A stretch of 6,739 nt of DNA from Candidatus Microgenomates bacterium (GCA_016182055.1 JACOYD010000037.1:1-6739), one strand, 5' to 3'; shown: positions 1 to 5,303, counted from the stretch's first letter. The notes: generated by a model not told the origin, from the sequence alone. Program-made: numbers and translations.

Positions 1-189
1 GGTCCTTCTCTACGTTTGCCATCCTAATCTTGGACGGCTTGCCGCTCCGTAGCTTTAGCGAAGGGCGGTGCCACCTTGGTTCCCCCGCTTAGCGGGGCTC
101 ATTAAACCTTAGCTTATCGACCTAGCTCTTGAAAATCCTGAGCTTGTCGAAGGACCCGGCTCCAACGCACCGGATCATCGCTTTTACTA
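1..189 (-). promoter_or_regulatory. T-box-like leader RNA, 5' partial view of its regulated gene
   Basis: Reading the minus strand from the predicted start near 189, the RNA folds into consecutive hairpins. A first stem pairs 170-176 with 153-159, a second bulged stem pairs 140-153 with 107-128, and a third pairs 92-97 with 83-88 around a 3-nt loop. At 77-65 lies AAGGTGGCACCGC, close to the T-box core AGGGTGGNACCGCG whose TGGN binds the tRNA 3' end. A last 7-bp hairpin pairs 38-32 with 24-18. Two of these stems use G-U pairs that exist only in minus-strand RNA, which supports this orientation. An AGAAGGA ribosome-binding-like stretch lies near position 6. T-boxes sense uncharged tRNA upstream of aminoacyl-tRNA synthetase or amino-acid genes; the gene here is outside the window. 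TGGC would fit a tRNA with discriminator G. The specifier codon and a canonical antiterminator could not be assigned. Confidence 0.58.
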
Positions 190-195
190 ATTTAT

Positions 196-223
196 ATTAT
201 AGCAAATTATTCTCTCTTGTCAA
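196..223 (-). promoter_or_regulatory. Strong sigma70-type promoter for the T-box-like leader
   Basis: On the minus strand a perfect TTGACA (223-218) and a perfect TATAAT (201-196) are separated by 16 nt. Transcription would start near 189 and run left through the structured leader. It is the best consensus promoter in the window. Confidence 0.8.
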
Positions 224-239
224 ATTTTTGCTAAAATAA

Positions 240-526
240 TTAACCTTGTTTTTTGTAGTCAAGTCTCTTCTTAAAAAGGTTTTCTCTGAAACCTCCTTGT
301 TCCACAAACTTCTTCTCTAAAGATTGCTGGAGTTTCTTTTGCAGGTAAATGGCCTGATTAACCAAAGTGATCATCAGGTTAACAGCCTGGATTAGGTCTT
401 TGGGGAGGTCCGGGAAGTTGGGGATTGACAGCGCTTGCAAAAGACTACCGTGTAATCATAAATGGGAATGGTAATTTTGTAGGCTAACAAATATTCATAT
501 CCGGCTTTGTACTCGGGGTTAGGCAT
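240..526 (-). pseudogene. Four-helix-bundle suffix protein gene, internally deleted and frameshifted
   Basis: Two pieces of one protein lie in different minus-strand frames. The 5' piece starts at ATG 526 and reads MPNPEYKAGYEYLLAYKI then IPIYDYTVVFCKR, the usual start of four-helix-bundle proteins (helix 1, pattern LLxYKxxxxIYDxTVxF); in that frame it stops at 392. The 3' piece, read from about 440 to 240, contains NLMITLVNQAIYLQKKL and FVEQGGFRENLFKKRL, the characteristic C-terminal suffix (helix 4 plus tail). The middle helices, which normally carry a conserved NIAEG-type segment, are absent, and the join at about 430-440 shifts the frame. I infer an internal deletion of several tens of codons, leaving a dead gene. 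The family is related in fold to the S23 and Avd four-helix bundles; no general biochemical role is established. A weak extended -10 (TGGTAAAAT) precedes the start. Confidence 0.68.
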
Positions 527-561
527 ATAATATCATATTTTACCACCATTTCCCTGATGCT

Positions 562-960
562 TTAAGAAGATTTTAAACCGATCAACCCTAACAGGCCAGC
601 AGAGGTTAACTCTAAAGCCTCCCGTTGATAGAACTCCACGCGCGCCCACAAGCCGAAACCATTACCGACTGGTACTACTTCGCCCCAGGCTACTTTGCCT
701 ATGGGTTCGGGGTTGGGTTCGGTTTCACCCTGTCCCTGTTGTGGTGGAAAGAGCCAGGGCTGGTCGACAACATGGTCCCGCAGTGCCTCAAGGCGGTCGC
801 GAGTAAGGGGTTCTTGACCCTCGACCGGGGTATTGGTCGTCACAATAAACCCTTCCACATATCCCATAATGGGTTGTGGCGATAAAGGAACTCGAACTCT
901 TTCCGCCCTTGCTGGCCTGTTAGCTTCTCCTCCCTGTCCCGTTTCATGTTGTTGAACCAT
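562..960 (-). CDS. Hypothetical protein, 132 aa, weak resemblance to phage prohead-protease N-terminal domain
   Basis: I do not recognise this protein securely. From ATG 960 the frame opens with a polar N-terminus, then a structured-looking part from residue 32 (MGYVEGFIVTTNTPVEG), a charged helix LTRDRLEALRDHV, a Pro/Gln/Glu-rich linker at 41-55 and an ending IGKVAWGEVV ... REALELTSAGLLGL. The order 'G-x-VEG, xLTxxxLEALR, hydrophobic strands, EALELxxAGxLxGL' recalls the first part of HK97-type prohead proteases, but no catalytic residues can be assigned and the protein ends where such proteins continue, so it may be a truncated relic. A promoter-like TTGCTT-17-TATTAT ends 11 nt before ATG 960. 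A shorter start is ATG 867. It overlaps in another frame with the ORF at 840-1061, and only one of the two is likely real over that stretch. Confidence 0.4.
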   Translation of the reverse strand: MVQQHETGQGGEANRPARAERVRVPLSPQPIMGYVEGFIVTTNTPVEGQEPLTRDRLEALRDHVVDQPWLFPPQQGQGETEPNPEPIGKVAWGEVVPVGNGFGLWARVEFYQREALELTSAGLLGLIGLKSS

Positions 961-1061
961 ATTAAGTCAGGATAATAGCGGATTTTGTGGAAAAAAGCAA
1001 ATATCGCTCTGTTGTTAGGCTTTTTCAACGCCATTTTCTGCCGCAAGATAGTTGGCCGCAT
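840..1061 (-). CDS. Doubtful small ORF, 73 aa
   Basis: This minus-strand frame starts at ATG 1061, four nt after an AAGGA ribosome-binding site, 32 nt downstream of the stop of the gene at 1094-1537. The product is basic and aromatic (for example AIFAFFHKIRYYPDLIWF) and matches no family I recognise. Its last 120 nt overlap the start of the 562-960 ORF on the same strand in another frame. It could be a real small gene, or the upstream part of one ancestral gene that was frameshifted near 900-960. The ribosome-binding site and operon-like spacing speak for it; the long same-strand overlap speaks against it. Confidence 0.27.
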   Translation of the reverse strand: MRPTILRQKMALKKPNNRAIFAFFHKIRYYPDLIWFNNMKRDREEKLTGQQGRKEFEFLYRHNPLWDMWKGLL

Positions 1062-1093
1062 CAATTCCTTAAAGGTTCTTGGTTTTAAAAATA

Positions 1094-1537
1094 CTAGGTT
1101 CTTTTACTTCTTGAAGTCTCAATTTTTACCCATCTGTCCATCCCAGACGCTTTAATAAATTCTGGACCGAGTACTTTAAGCGCCAGCACCTTATGCCGTC
1201 CGTCTCTGACTCGCCAATTATCAGTAAGGTAAATGGTCGCTTGCTCATTTGGTGGCGGAGGTTTACTCATATATTTTGCTAATTTATATACAGCGCTTGT
1301 TAAAGGCTCTCCTGATTTGTGCATATGATCTTTTTTTAATTGACCCCAATCAATCTGTGCGTGTTGTGCGACCTCGCTGGCCAAAGGATTGTCGGGCTGG
1401 GGCGGAGGACTCTCGGAAGAAACGGGTTTTTCTGCCATTATTCTTCTCATTCTCAACCAAAAAACAAGCTGATTGGGAACTTTAGGAGCTTTTTCGATCC
1501 GTTGGAAAGGACTTTCCGACCCTAATTCTCCAATCAT
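1094..1537 (-). CDS. Hypothetical protein with a ParB-like DGRH motif, 147 aa
   Basis: The frame starts at ATG 1537, only 6 nt after a TAAAAT -10 box, so a leaderless start is likely. An alternative start at ATG 1438 (MAEKPVSSE...) has a GAGAAG site 4 nt upstream and would give 114 aa. The N-terminal half is proline-rich and probably disordered (residues 35-56). The C-terminal half looks folded: SAVYKLAKYM at 81-90, then IYLTDNWRVRDGRHKVLAL at 102-120 and MDRWVKIE at 133-140. The sequence V-x-DGRH+-x-LALK-x-LG resembles the core motif of ParB/Srx-like domains (typically xxDGRHRxxAAxxLG), which suggests a nucleotide- or DNA-linked role, but the domain is too short to be a chromosome-partition ParB and no partner parA is nearby. 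Function is unassigned. Confidence 0.55.
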   Translation of the reverse strand: MIGELGSESPFQRIEKAPKVPNQLVFWLRMRRIMAEKPVSSESPPPQPDNPLASEVAQHAQIDWGQLKKDHMHKSGEPLTSAVYKLAKYMSKPPPPNEQATIYLTDNWRVRDGRHKVLALKVLGPEFIKASGMDRWVKIETSRSKRT

Positions 1538-1543
1538 ATTGCT

Positions 1544-1572
1544 ATTTTAGCAGTTTGGGATGTTTTTACCAA
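1544..1572 (-). promoter_or_regulatory. Promoter of the DGRH-motif gene
   Basis: Minus-strand TTGGTA (1572-1567), 17-nt spacer, TAAAAT (1549-1544) preceded by TGC, making an extended -10. The ATG at 1537 lies 6 nt beyond the -10 box, at the expected transcription start, which decides for the long, leaderless start. Confidence 0.6.
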
Positions 1573-1647
1573 ATAAGCGCGGTATTACAGCGTTCCTCAA
1601 AGTTCTTGTCTGTTTCTTTAGTAATTTTCTGCCGTGGGGGAATTGAG

Positions 1648-1719
1648 TGCCAGCGGCGGGATTCGAACCTGCGACCATTGCCTTATGAAGACACCGCTCT
1701 ACCACTGAGCTACGCTGGC
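1648..1719 (-). tRNA. tRNA-Met (anticodon CAT), elongator type
   Basis: A 72-nt cloverleaf on the minus strand. The acceptor stem GCCAGCG/CGCTGGC is 7 perfect bp (1719-1713 with 1655-1649), with discriminator A at 1648. The D arm is GCTC-AGTGGTA-GAGC. The anticodon loop TTCATAA has CAT at positions 34-36, and the T arm GCAGG-TTCGAAT-CCCGC carries one A-C mismatch at 51-63. The anticodon stem GTGTC/GGCAA has an open outermost pair and a G-U. The 3' CCA is not encoded. The paired first base pair and the lack of a GGG/CCC anticodon stem argue against initiator tRNA. Elongator Met is most likely; a tRNA-Ile2 whose C34 is modified to lysidine cannot be excluded. Confidence 0.92.
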
Positions 1720-1725
1720 ATGAAG

Positions 1726-1770
1726 TGTTGCGGGGCCGGGAATCGCGCCCGGCCTGTGAGATTATGAGCC
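1726..1770 (-). pseudogene. 3' half of a CAT-anticodon tRNA, 5' half missing
   Basis: Read on the minus strand, 1770-1726 gives the second part of a tRNA. It holds the end of the 5' anticodon strand (GG), loop CTCATAA with anticodon CAT, strand TCTCA, a short variable loop, a T arm CCGGG/CCCGG, an acceptor 3' strand CCCCGCA, discriminator A, and CA, an incomplete CCA. The usual T-loop start TTCG is altered to CGCG. The sequence upstream (AT-rich, 1771-1800) contains no D arm or acceptor 5' strand, and TTTGG cannot pair with TCTCA. The fragment sits 6 nt before the intact tRNA-Met, so it is either a truncated first member of a tRNA pair or a relic of integration at a tRNA 3' end. Confidence 0.75.
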
Positions 1771-1783
1771 AAAAATGAGGCTA

Positions 1784-1812
1784 ATAATATGAAGATTATT
1801 TTTTGGTAACAA
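1784..1812 (-). promoter_or_regulatory. Promoter reading into the tRNA fragment and tRNA-Met
   Basis: Minus-strand TTGTTA (1812-1807), 17-nt spacer, TATTAT (1789-1784). Transcription would start near 1777, just before the truncated tRNA, and continue into the intact tRNA-Met. It overlaps the last codons of the upstream gene at 1796-2266. Confidence 0.55.
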
Positions 1813-2266
1813 CTCCTCGGGGAAGAACGAAGCGGCGGGTATTCTCGGGTACACCATCATTAATCTCTACTATTTTTCCATGTCCTGACCTGCTTAATTC
1901 AGCTTCTCTTCCTAAACTAGCAAGCAACTCCCTGTTCTCATCTGTTACCGGAAGATCTACAACAAGCCTATCTGCTGTTTTTTCCACTATTGAAAAACTT
2001 GGCGGTCCTGCCTCGGCATCACCCTTGCTAGAACTTGCTTGAGACGGGGAACCTTGAGTTCTCCTAAGTTCATCCGCAAAACTTATCTGCCATGCGCCTT
2101 CTTCTCTTGGTTTTCTTACCGTTAGCTTTCCAGCTCCTCCTCGACGAAATCTACGGATTTCTTTATCTGGCCTTTCTCCCCTAGCAACAGCTATCTCCTC
2201 TTTTCCTCCAACTACTACGCCCACCGATCCTCTTCTGACAGGAGATTCTATCTGTGGTTCTCCCAT
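1796..2266 (-). CDS. Hypothetical protein, 156 aa, probably disordered N-terminal two thirds
   Basis: No family recognised. From ATG 2266 the product begins MGEPQIESPVRRGSV and is rich in Arg, Gly, Glu and Ser over residues 1-90 (for example RRFRRGGAGKLTVRK at 38-52 and a Ser/Gln linker at 71-81). The C-terminal part, about 90-150, looks like a compact domain with alternating hydrophobic strands: FSIVEKTADRLVVDLPV, then a helix ENRELLASLGREAEL, then GKIVEIND and RRFVLP. No signal peptide or membrane segment is present, so it is probably cytoplasmic. The start is chosen because a TACAAT box ends 6 nt upstream; a longer frame to 2344 would overlap the divergent gene. It is transcribed divergently from the haem-protein gene, with 55 nt between starts, so both promoters overlap. 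Confidence 0.6.
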   Translation of the reverse strand: MGEPQIESPVRRGSVGVVVGGKEEIAVARGERPDKEIRRFRRGGAGKLTVRKPREEGAWQISFADELRRTQGSPSQASSSKGDAEAGPPSFSIVEKTADRLVVDLPVTDENRELLASLGREAELSRSGHGKIVEINDGVPENTRRFVLPRGVVTKK

Positions 2267-2272
2267 GCCCTT

Positions 2273-2302
2273 ATTGTATACCAGCTTGTCAATAACATGC
2301 AA
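2273..2302 (-). promoter_or_regulatory. Weak promoter for the 156-aa hypothetical gene
   Basis: Minus-strand TTGCAT, 18-nt spacer, TACAAT. The -10 box ends 6 nt before ATG 2266. The -35 matches only the TTG of the consensus. The region overlaps the divergent plus-strand promoter, so the two transcripts may compete. Confidence 0.4.
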
Positions 2303-2314
2303 GTGTGGTAAGTT
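2286..2314 (+). promoter_or_regulatory. Promoter of the haem-protein/MFS pair
   Basis: TTGTCA (2286-2291), 17-nt spacer, TAAGTT (2309-2314) preceded by TGG, an extended -10. ATG 2322 lies 7 nt further on. The -10 itself is poor (3 of 6 bases), so the call rests on the -35, the extended TG and the spacing. Confidence 0.42.
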
Positions 2315-2321
2315 TAAGAAG

Positions 2322-2909
2322 ATGAACGCAAGAGCAATTTTCATGCGGGGTTTGCCCCTTTGGTATTTTCTATTATTGTTTTTTTTCTACGGATATCGGC
2401 AGGTCAGTTTCTCTATGATGAATAAAATCGCCGGCCTTCTGGCTCTTATGCTTTTGGGTACCAGCTTTCTCATCGGCCCTCTGTCTTATTTCCTGCCGCA
2501 GGTTTTTACCCAATTTAAGATTTACCGCAAATATTTAGGGATTAGCGGTTTTGCGGTGGCAGTAATCCATGCCCTACTATCCTTCTATTCCTATTTTAAT
2601 ATGAACCTGGCTTTTATGCTTTTTGACAGTAAAAACGAGCATCTGCTGGGAGTCTGGCTGGGAATTTTGGCAATTTTGATTTTTCTGACCATGACAGTAA
2701 CTTCCACCAAAAAGGCCATTGAGATGATGGGCGCGGCGAACTGGAAAAAACTGCAAACAGGCGGCTATCTGGCGCTGGGCTTAGTAATGGCTCATTTTAT
2801 TTTTATGGAGACTAATAACGGCCTTTTTATTATCTTGGTTGTTCTGATAGCTCGCCTCCTCGTCTTGCTCCTCTCACTCAAGAAGAAGAAAAAAAATAAT
2901 AATGAGTAA
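2322..2909 (+). CDS. Ferric-reductase-like / MsrQ-like haem membrane protein
   Basis: An integral membrane protein of 195 aa with about six hydrophobic segments (roughly 11-25, 36-58, 72-91, 108-127, 147-163, 167-186). The segment LGTSFLIGPLSY, followed by YRKYLGISGFAVAVIHALLSF, is typical of the ferric-reductase transmembrane domain (MsrQ/YedZ and relatives), which binds b-type haem and carries electrons across the membrane. H83 and H158 match two conserved haem-ligand positions. The family's NWxxLHRLxYL motif appears here as NWKKLQTGGYL, so the expected His is Gln145, 13 residues before H158 as in the family. No msrP partner is present. The ATG at 2322 is chosen because a promoter ends 7 nt upstream and the first helix follows; the frame itself is open further upstream. 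The stop overlaps the MFS start by 8 nt, implying co-translation. Electron donor and acceptor are unknown. Confidence 0.72.
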   Translation: MNARAIFMRGLPLWYFLLLFFFYGYRQVSFSMMNKIAGLLALMLLGTSFLIGPLSYFLPQVFTQFKIYRKYLGISGFAVAVIHALLSFYSYFNMNLAFMLFDSKNEHLLGVWLGILAILIFLTMTVTSTKKAIEMMGAANWKKLQTGGYLALGLVMAHFIFMETNNGLFIILVVLIARLLVLLLSLKKKKKNNNE

Positions 2910-4092
2910 AAATTTCAAAGAACTCCTTTTTCTCCACTTCTTAAATGATGGGACCAGAACCAGTTTTGTCGTCCTCCTGCCCTTTATCGCCAAAGATTTG
3001 TCGCTTAATTTTACCTCTGTTGGCTTTTTGGGCTCATCGCAGCCTCTGCTGGCCGCAATTTTGGCTCTGCCGGCCGGATTTATCACTGCCAGAATTGGCG
3101 GATTTCGTCTGCTGACTATTTTACTGATAACCTACTCTATTGCCGCTTTAGCTGCTGGTCTCTCTATCAGCATCTTTTTTTTGCTGCCGGCATTTTTGCT
3201 GGGAGCTTTGGGATTTGGTATGTTTCATACGGTTGGCTTTGCCCTGGTTGCCGGCAATTCCGATAAGTCAAACATGGGACGAAACATGGGAAATTTCACC
3301 TCTCTTGGCGAAATTGGCAGAGTCGCCCTCCCACCTCTCGCCATATTTACTACCGCCTCTTTCGGCTGGCGGCCAACCATGGTAATTTTGGCAGTCATCG
3401 GCTTTTCCTCTTATCTGTTTTTTCGCTCCACTCTCTCCAATCAAGAAAGACTGCCCAAACAGACCTCAACAATAGAAAATTATCGTGAATTTTTAAAAAA
3501 TACCCTATTTCTTTTGCAAAGTAAGAAACTGCGGCTGGTTACTTTGGCCGGACTTTTGGATGCTTTTGCCAGCAACCCTCTTTATCTTTTTTTGCCATTT
3601 CTGCTTCTCTTAAAAGGAGTTACTGCCTCTCAACTTGGCGGACTTATGGCAGCCTTTTTTGCAGGAAGTCTGGCTGGTAAATTTTTGCTGGGCCGCGGCA
3701 TTGATAAGTTTGGCACTGCCAAAATTTTTATCTTATCCGAGTTGAGTATGGCCGGTTTGCTGGTGGGTATTACCCTGACCGGTAAATTTCTGCTGTTGCT
3801 TTTCCTTTTAGCCTTTTTGCTGGGCATATTTACCAAAGGTACCTCTCCCGTAATGCAAGCCATGTTCTCCACCACGGCTGCCAACCACCACTATCACAGA
3901 ATTTATGCCGTCAGCACCCTTTTTCTGGCCTCTGCTGAACTGGTGGCGATAATGAGCATGGGACCTGCCGCAGACATCCTGGGGATAAATGTGGTCTTTT
4001 ATTTATGTGCTGTCTTTGCTGTTTTAGCCGTAATTCCCGTACTGGCTCTTAAAAAAACAACTTTAGCCACTGCTGCCAAGGTGCGAGAATAG
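2902..4092 (+). CDS. Major facilitator superfamily (MFS) transporter
   Basis: A 396-aa polytopic protein with about 12 hydrophobic helices split into two halves by a polar loop around residues 176-205. The N-terminus FLHFLNDGTRTSFVVLLPFIA fits helix 1 of MFS efflux proteins. A motif-A-like loop follows helix 2 (GFITARIGGFR), and its counterpart in the second half is GRGIDKFG at about 264-271. The length is normal for the superfamily. The overall pattern is closest to drug or fosmidomycin-type exporters, but no substrate can be assigned. The ATG at 2902 lies inside the end of the haem-protein gene (ATGAGTAA overlap), with an A/G-rich AAGAAGAAG stretch upstream as ribosome-binding site, so translation is probably coupled. 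The 3' end overlaps the convergent FtsB-like gene by 44 nt. Confidence 0.88.
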   Translation: MSKNFKELLFLHFLNDGTRTSFVVLLPFIAKDLSLNFTSVGFLGSSQPLLAAILALPAGFITARIGGFRLLTILLITYSIAALAAGLSISIFFLLPAFLLGALGFGMFHTVGFALVAGNSDKSNMGRNMGNFTSLGEIGRVALPPLAIFTTASFGWRPTMVILAVIGFSSYLFFRSTLSNQERLPKQTSTIENYREFLKNTLFLLQSKKLRLVTLAGLLDAFASNPLYLFLPFLLLLKGVTASQLGGLMAAFFAGSLAGKFLLGRGIDKFGTAKIFILSELSMAGLLVGITLTGKFLLLLFLLAFLLGIFTKGTSPVMQAMFSTTAANHHYHRIYAVSTLFLASAELVAIMSMGPAADILGINVVFYLCAVFAVLAVIPVLALKKTTLATAAKVRE

Positions 4093-4390
4093 GCGCAGGC
4101 GAAGCGGCAGCGGTAGCTTCCTTGAGTACGTTTTGGGGAATTATCACCAGTGTTTCGTCGGGTTTGACTAAATTAAGCTTTTCCCGGGCCTCTTTTTCTA
4201 TAAACTGCGGCGTCTGCACGTATCTGGCCTCGCTTTGACGCCGGTTATTCTCCTCTTTAAGCTGGGCTACTTTCTCCTGGATTTTGCTATACTCGTCTCT
4301 TTTTCCCCACAGCTCCCATACCGACCGGGAGAGGGTTATTATGAGATAAGCCTCGAAGGCAAAAATGATTATAGCTATGATTTTACGCAT
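4049..4390 (-). CDS. FtsB/DivIC-family septum formation initiator-like protein
   Basis: A 113-aa bitopic membrane protein. Residues 4-22 form one transmembrane helix (IIAIIIFAFEAYLIITL) with a short cytoplasmic N-terminus, residues 30-55 form a charged coiled coil (KIQEKVAQLKEENNRR), and residues 59-84 carry the hallmark TPQFIEKEAREKLNLVKPDE followed by LVIIP. FtsB/DivIC proteins join FtsL and FtsQ/DivIB in the divisome and help trigger septal wall synthesis; this is family knowledge. The C-terminal tail after residue 85 (Ala/Pro-rich, then WQQWLKLFF) is longer than the conserved core and is encoded where the gene overlaps the convergent MFS gene, so it may be a late extension. The start at ATG 4390 gives the expected short N-terminus. 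It is divergent from the recombinase, 38 nt between starts. Confidence 0.87.
   Translation of the reverse strand: MRKIIAIIIFAFEAYLIITLSRSVWELWGKRDEYSKIQEKVAQLKEENNRRQSEARYVQTPQFIEKEAREKLNLVKPDETLVIIPQNVLKEATAAASPAPILAPWQQWLKLFF
4069..4114. other. Possible hairpin between convergent genes
   Basis: ACTGCTGCC (4069-4077) can pair over 9 bp, one of them a G-T wobble in the plus-strand RNA, with GGCAGCGGT (4106-4114) across a 28-nt loop that contains the MFS stop. There is no T-run on either side, so if it stops transcription it is not a classical terminator. Confidence 0.25.
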
Positions 4391-4392
4391 AC

Positions 4393-4421
4393 TTGACTTT
4401 TAACCTTTCTGGTGGTATTAT
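4393..4421 (+). promoter_or_regulatory. Promoter of the recombinase gene
   Basis: TTGACT (4393-4398), 17-nt spacer, TATTAT (4416-4421) preceded by TGG. Both boxes match 5 of 6 consensus bases. The predicted transcription start is at about 4428-4429, coinciding with ATG 4429, so the message is probably leaderless. The -35 box begins 3 nt from the divergent FtsB-like start codon. Confidence 0.75.
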
Positions 4422-4428
4422 GGGCTAC

Positions 4429-5292
4429 ATGGCAAATCCGGTTCGCCTCCGCGATGCCCACGGAGAATTCTTAAATCACCTCAAAAGTAAAAATCGCGCC
4501 TCTGCTACTATTTTAGCATACGGCAAGGATATTGATCAGCTGGTGGCTTTTTTGGAGGAAATGCAGAAGATTCATGTTCATGAGGTAACGCGGGGCGATA
4601 TAGAGGGATTTTTAGCCAAGCTGTCCAAAAACGGCTACACTCCCAAGTCTGTTTCGCGCAAAATCAACTCCACCAAAACCTTCTATCGCTTTCTCAAAAT
4701 TAACGAATACGTCAGTGATGACCCCTCCCTTTTTATTTCTCATCCCAAATATGAAACCAAACCGCCTCGGGTGCTTTCGGAGCTGGAATACCGGGCTCTG
4801 CGCGATGCCTGCCGCGATGACGCCCGCATCAGCGCCGTTGTGGAAATTCTTCTGCAAAGCGGCATTCGCATAGGCGAGCTGGCTAATCTACATCTTGATG
4901 ATGTGAAAGAGGAAAGCTTATACATCCGGGCGGTCGAGGGACATCCGGCCCGCGAAGTGCCGTTAAATAGAGCCAGCAAACAAGCCGTCAACCGATATAT
5001 TGCAGTACGGCCAAAGGGCAAAAACCTCCACCTTTTTATCACCAAAACCGGCCGGCCTCTGCTTATTCGCAACATCCGCTCGGCAATTGACAGGTATTTA
5101 CGCATTGCCGGCATCAAAGATGCCAAAGTTAATGACCTGCGCCACACCTTCATCACCCATCATTTGCAAAACGGCACTTCGCTTACGATTATTTCCAAAT
5201 GGGTGGGACACAAAAGGCTCTCCTCCACCGAACGCTACCTCCAATTCCTCAAAGAGCGGGAGGAGCCGCAGGAAAAAGCCAAGGAATTGTAG
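4429..5292 (+). CDS. XerC/D-like tyrosine recombinase with altered catalytic residues
   Basis: A 287-aa protein of the length of XerC/XerD. Residues 9-105 form the N-terminal SAM-like core-binding domain (SATILAYGKDIDQLVAFL, then a TPKSVSRKINSTKTFYRFL helix pair). Residues 114-280 form the catalytic domain: Arg I is R147 in LLQSGIRIGELANL, Arg II is R238 in NDLRHTFITHHLQNG, the GH His is H261 in WVGHKRLSSTERY, and the nucleophile is Y270. Two positions deviate. The beta-hairpin that usually reads GKGNKER is EGHPAR, without its Lys, and the His of HxxR is Asn235. The family cuts and rejoins DNA, for example to resolve chromosome dimers or to integrate mobile DNA. ATG 4429 is chosen because the -10 box ends at 4421; ATG 4420 lies inside the -10 box and the open frame further upstream would include the promoter. 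It could be a housekeeping Xer enzyme or an element integrase. Confidence 0.85.
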   Translation: MANPVRLRDAHGEFLNHLKSKNRASATILAYGKDIDQLVAFLEEMQKIHVHEVTRGDIEGFLAKLSKNGYTPKSVSRKINSTKTFYRFLKINEYVSDDPSLFISHPKYETKPPRVLSELEYRALRDACRDDARISAVVEILLQSGIRIGELANLHLDDVKEESLYIRAVEGHPAREVPLNRASKQAVNRYIAVRPKGKNLHLFITKTGRPLLIRNIRSAIDRYLRIAGIKDAKVNDLRHTFITHHLQNGTSLTIISKWVGHKRLSSTERYLQFLKEREEPQEKAKEL

Positions 5293-5303
5293 ATTTCCTC
5301 TTC

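Noticed and set aside
228..236. Plus-strand extended -10 TGCTAAAAT
   Set aside because: No plus-strand gene or RNA follows it, and it lies next to a much stronger minus-strand promoter.
625..885. Plus-strand ORF of 86 aa
   Set aside because: It is antisense to the more protein-like minus-strand frame, has no ribosome-binding site or promoter, and matches no family.
1555..1767. Plus-strand ORF of 70 aa
   Set aside because: It runs antisense through the tRNA-Met gene; its translation reflects tRNA sequence, as in many false ORFs over tRNAs.
1648..1770. Permuted or split tRNA (3' half before 5' half)
   Set aside because: No matching 5' half for the CCCCGCA acceptor strand occurs nearby, and the following tRNA is complete by itself.
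1783..1804. AT-rich hairpin AATAAT/ATTATT followed by T's as a plus-strand terminator
   Set aside because: The stem is only 6 A-T pairs, no plus-strand gene ends there, and the same bases serve better as the minus-strand tRNA promoter.
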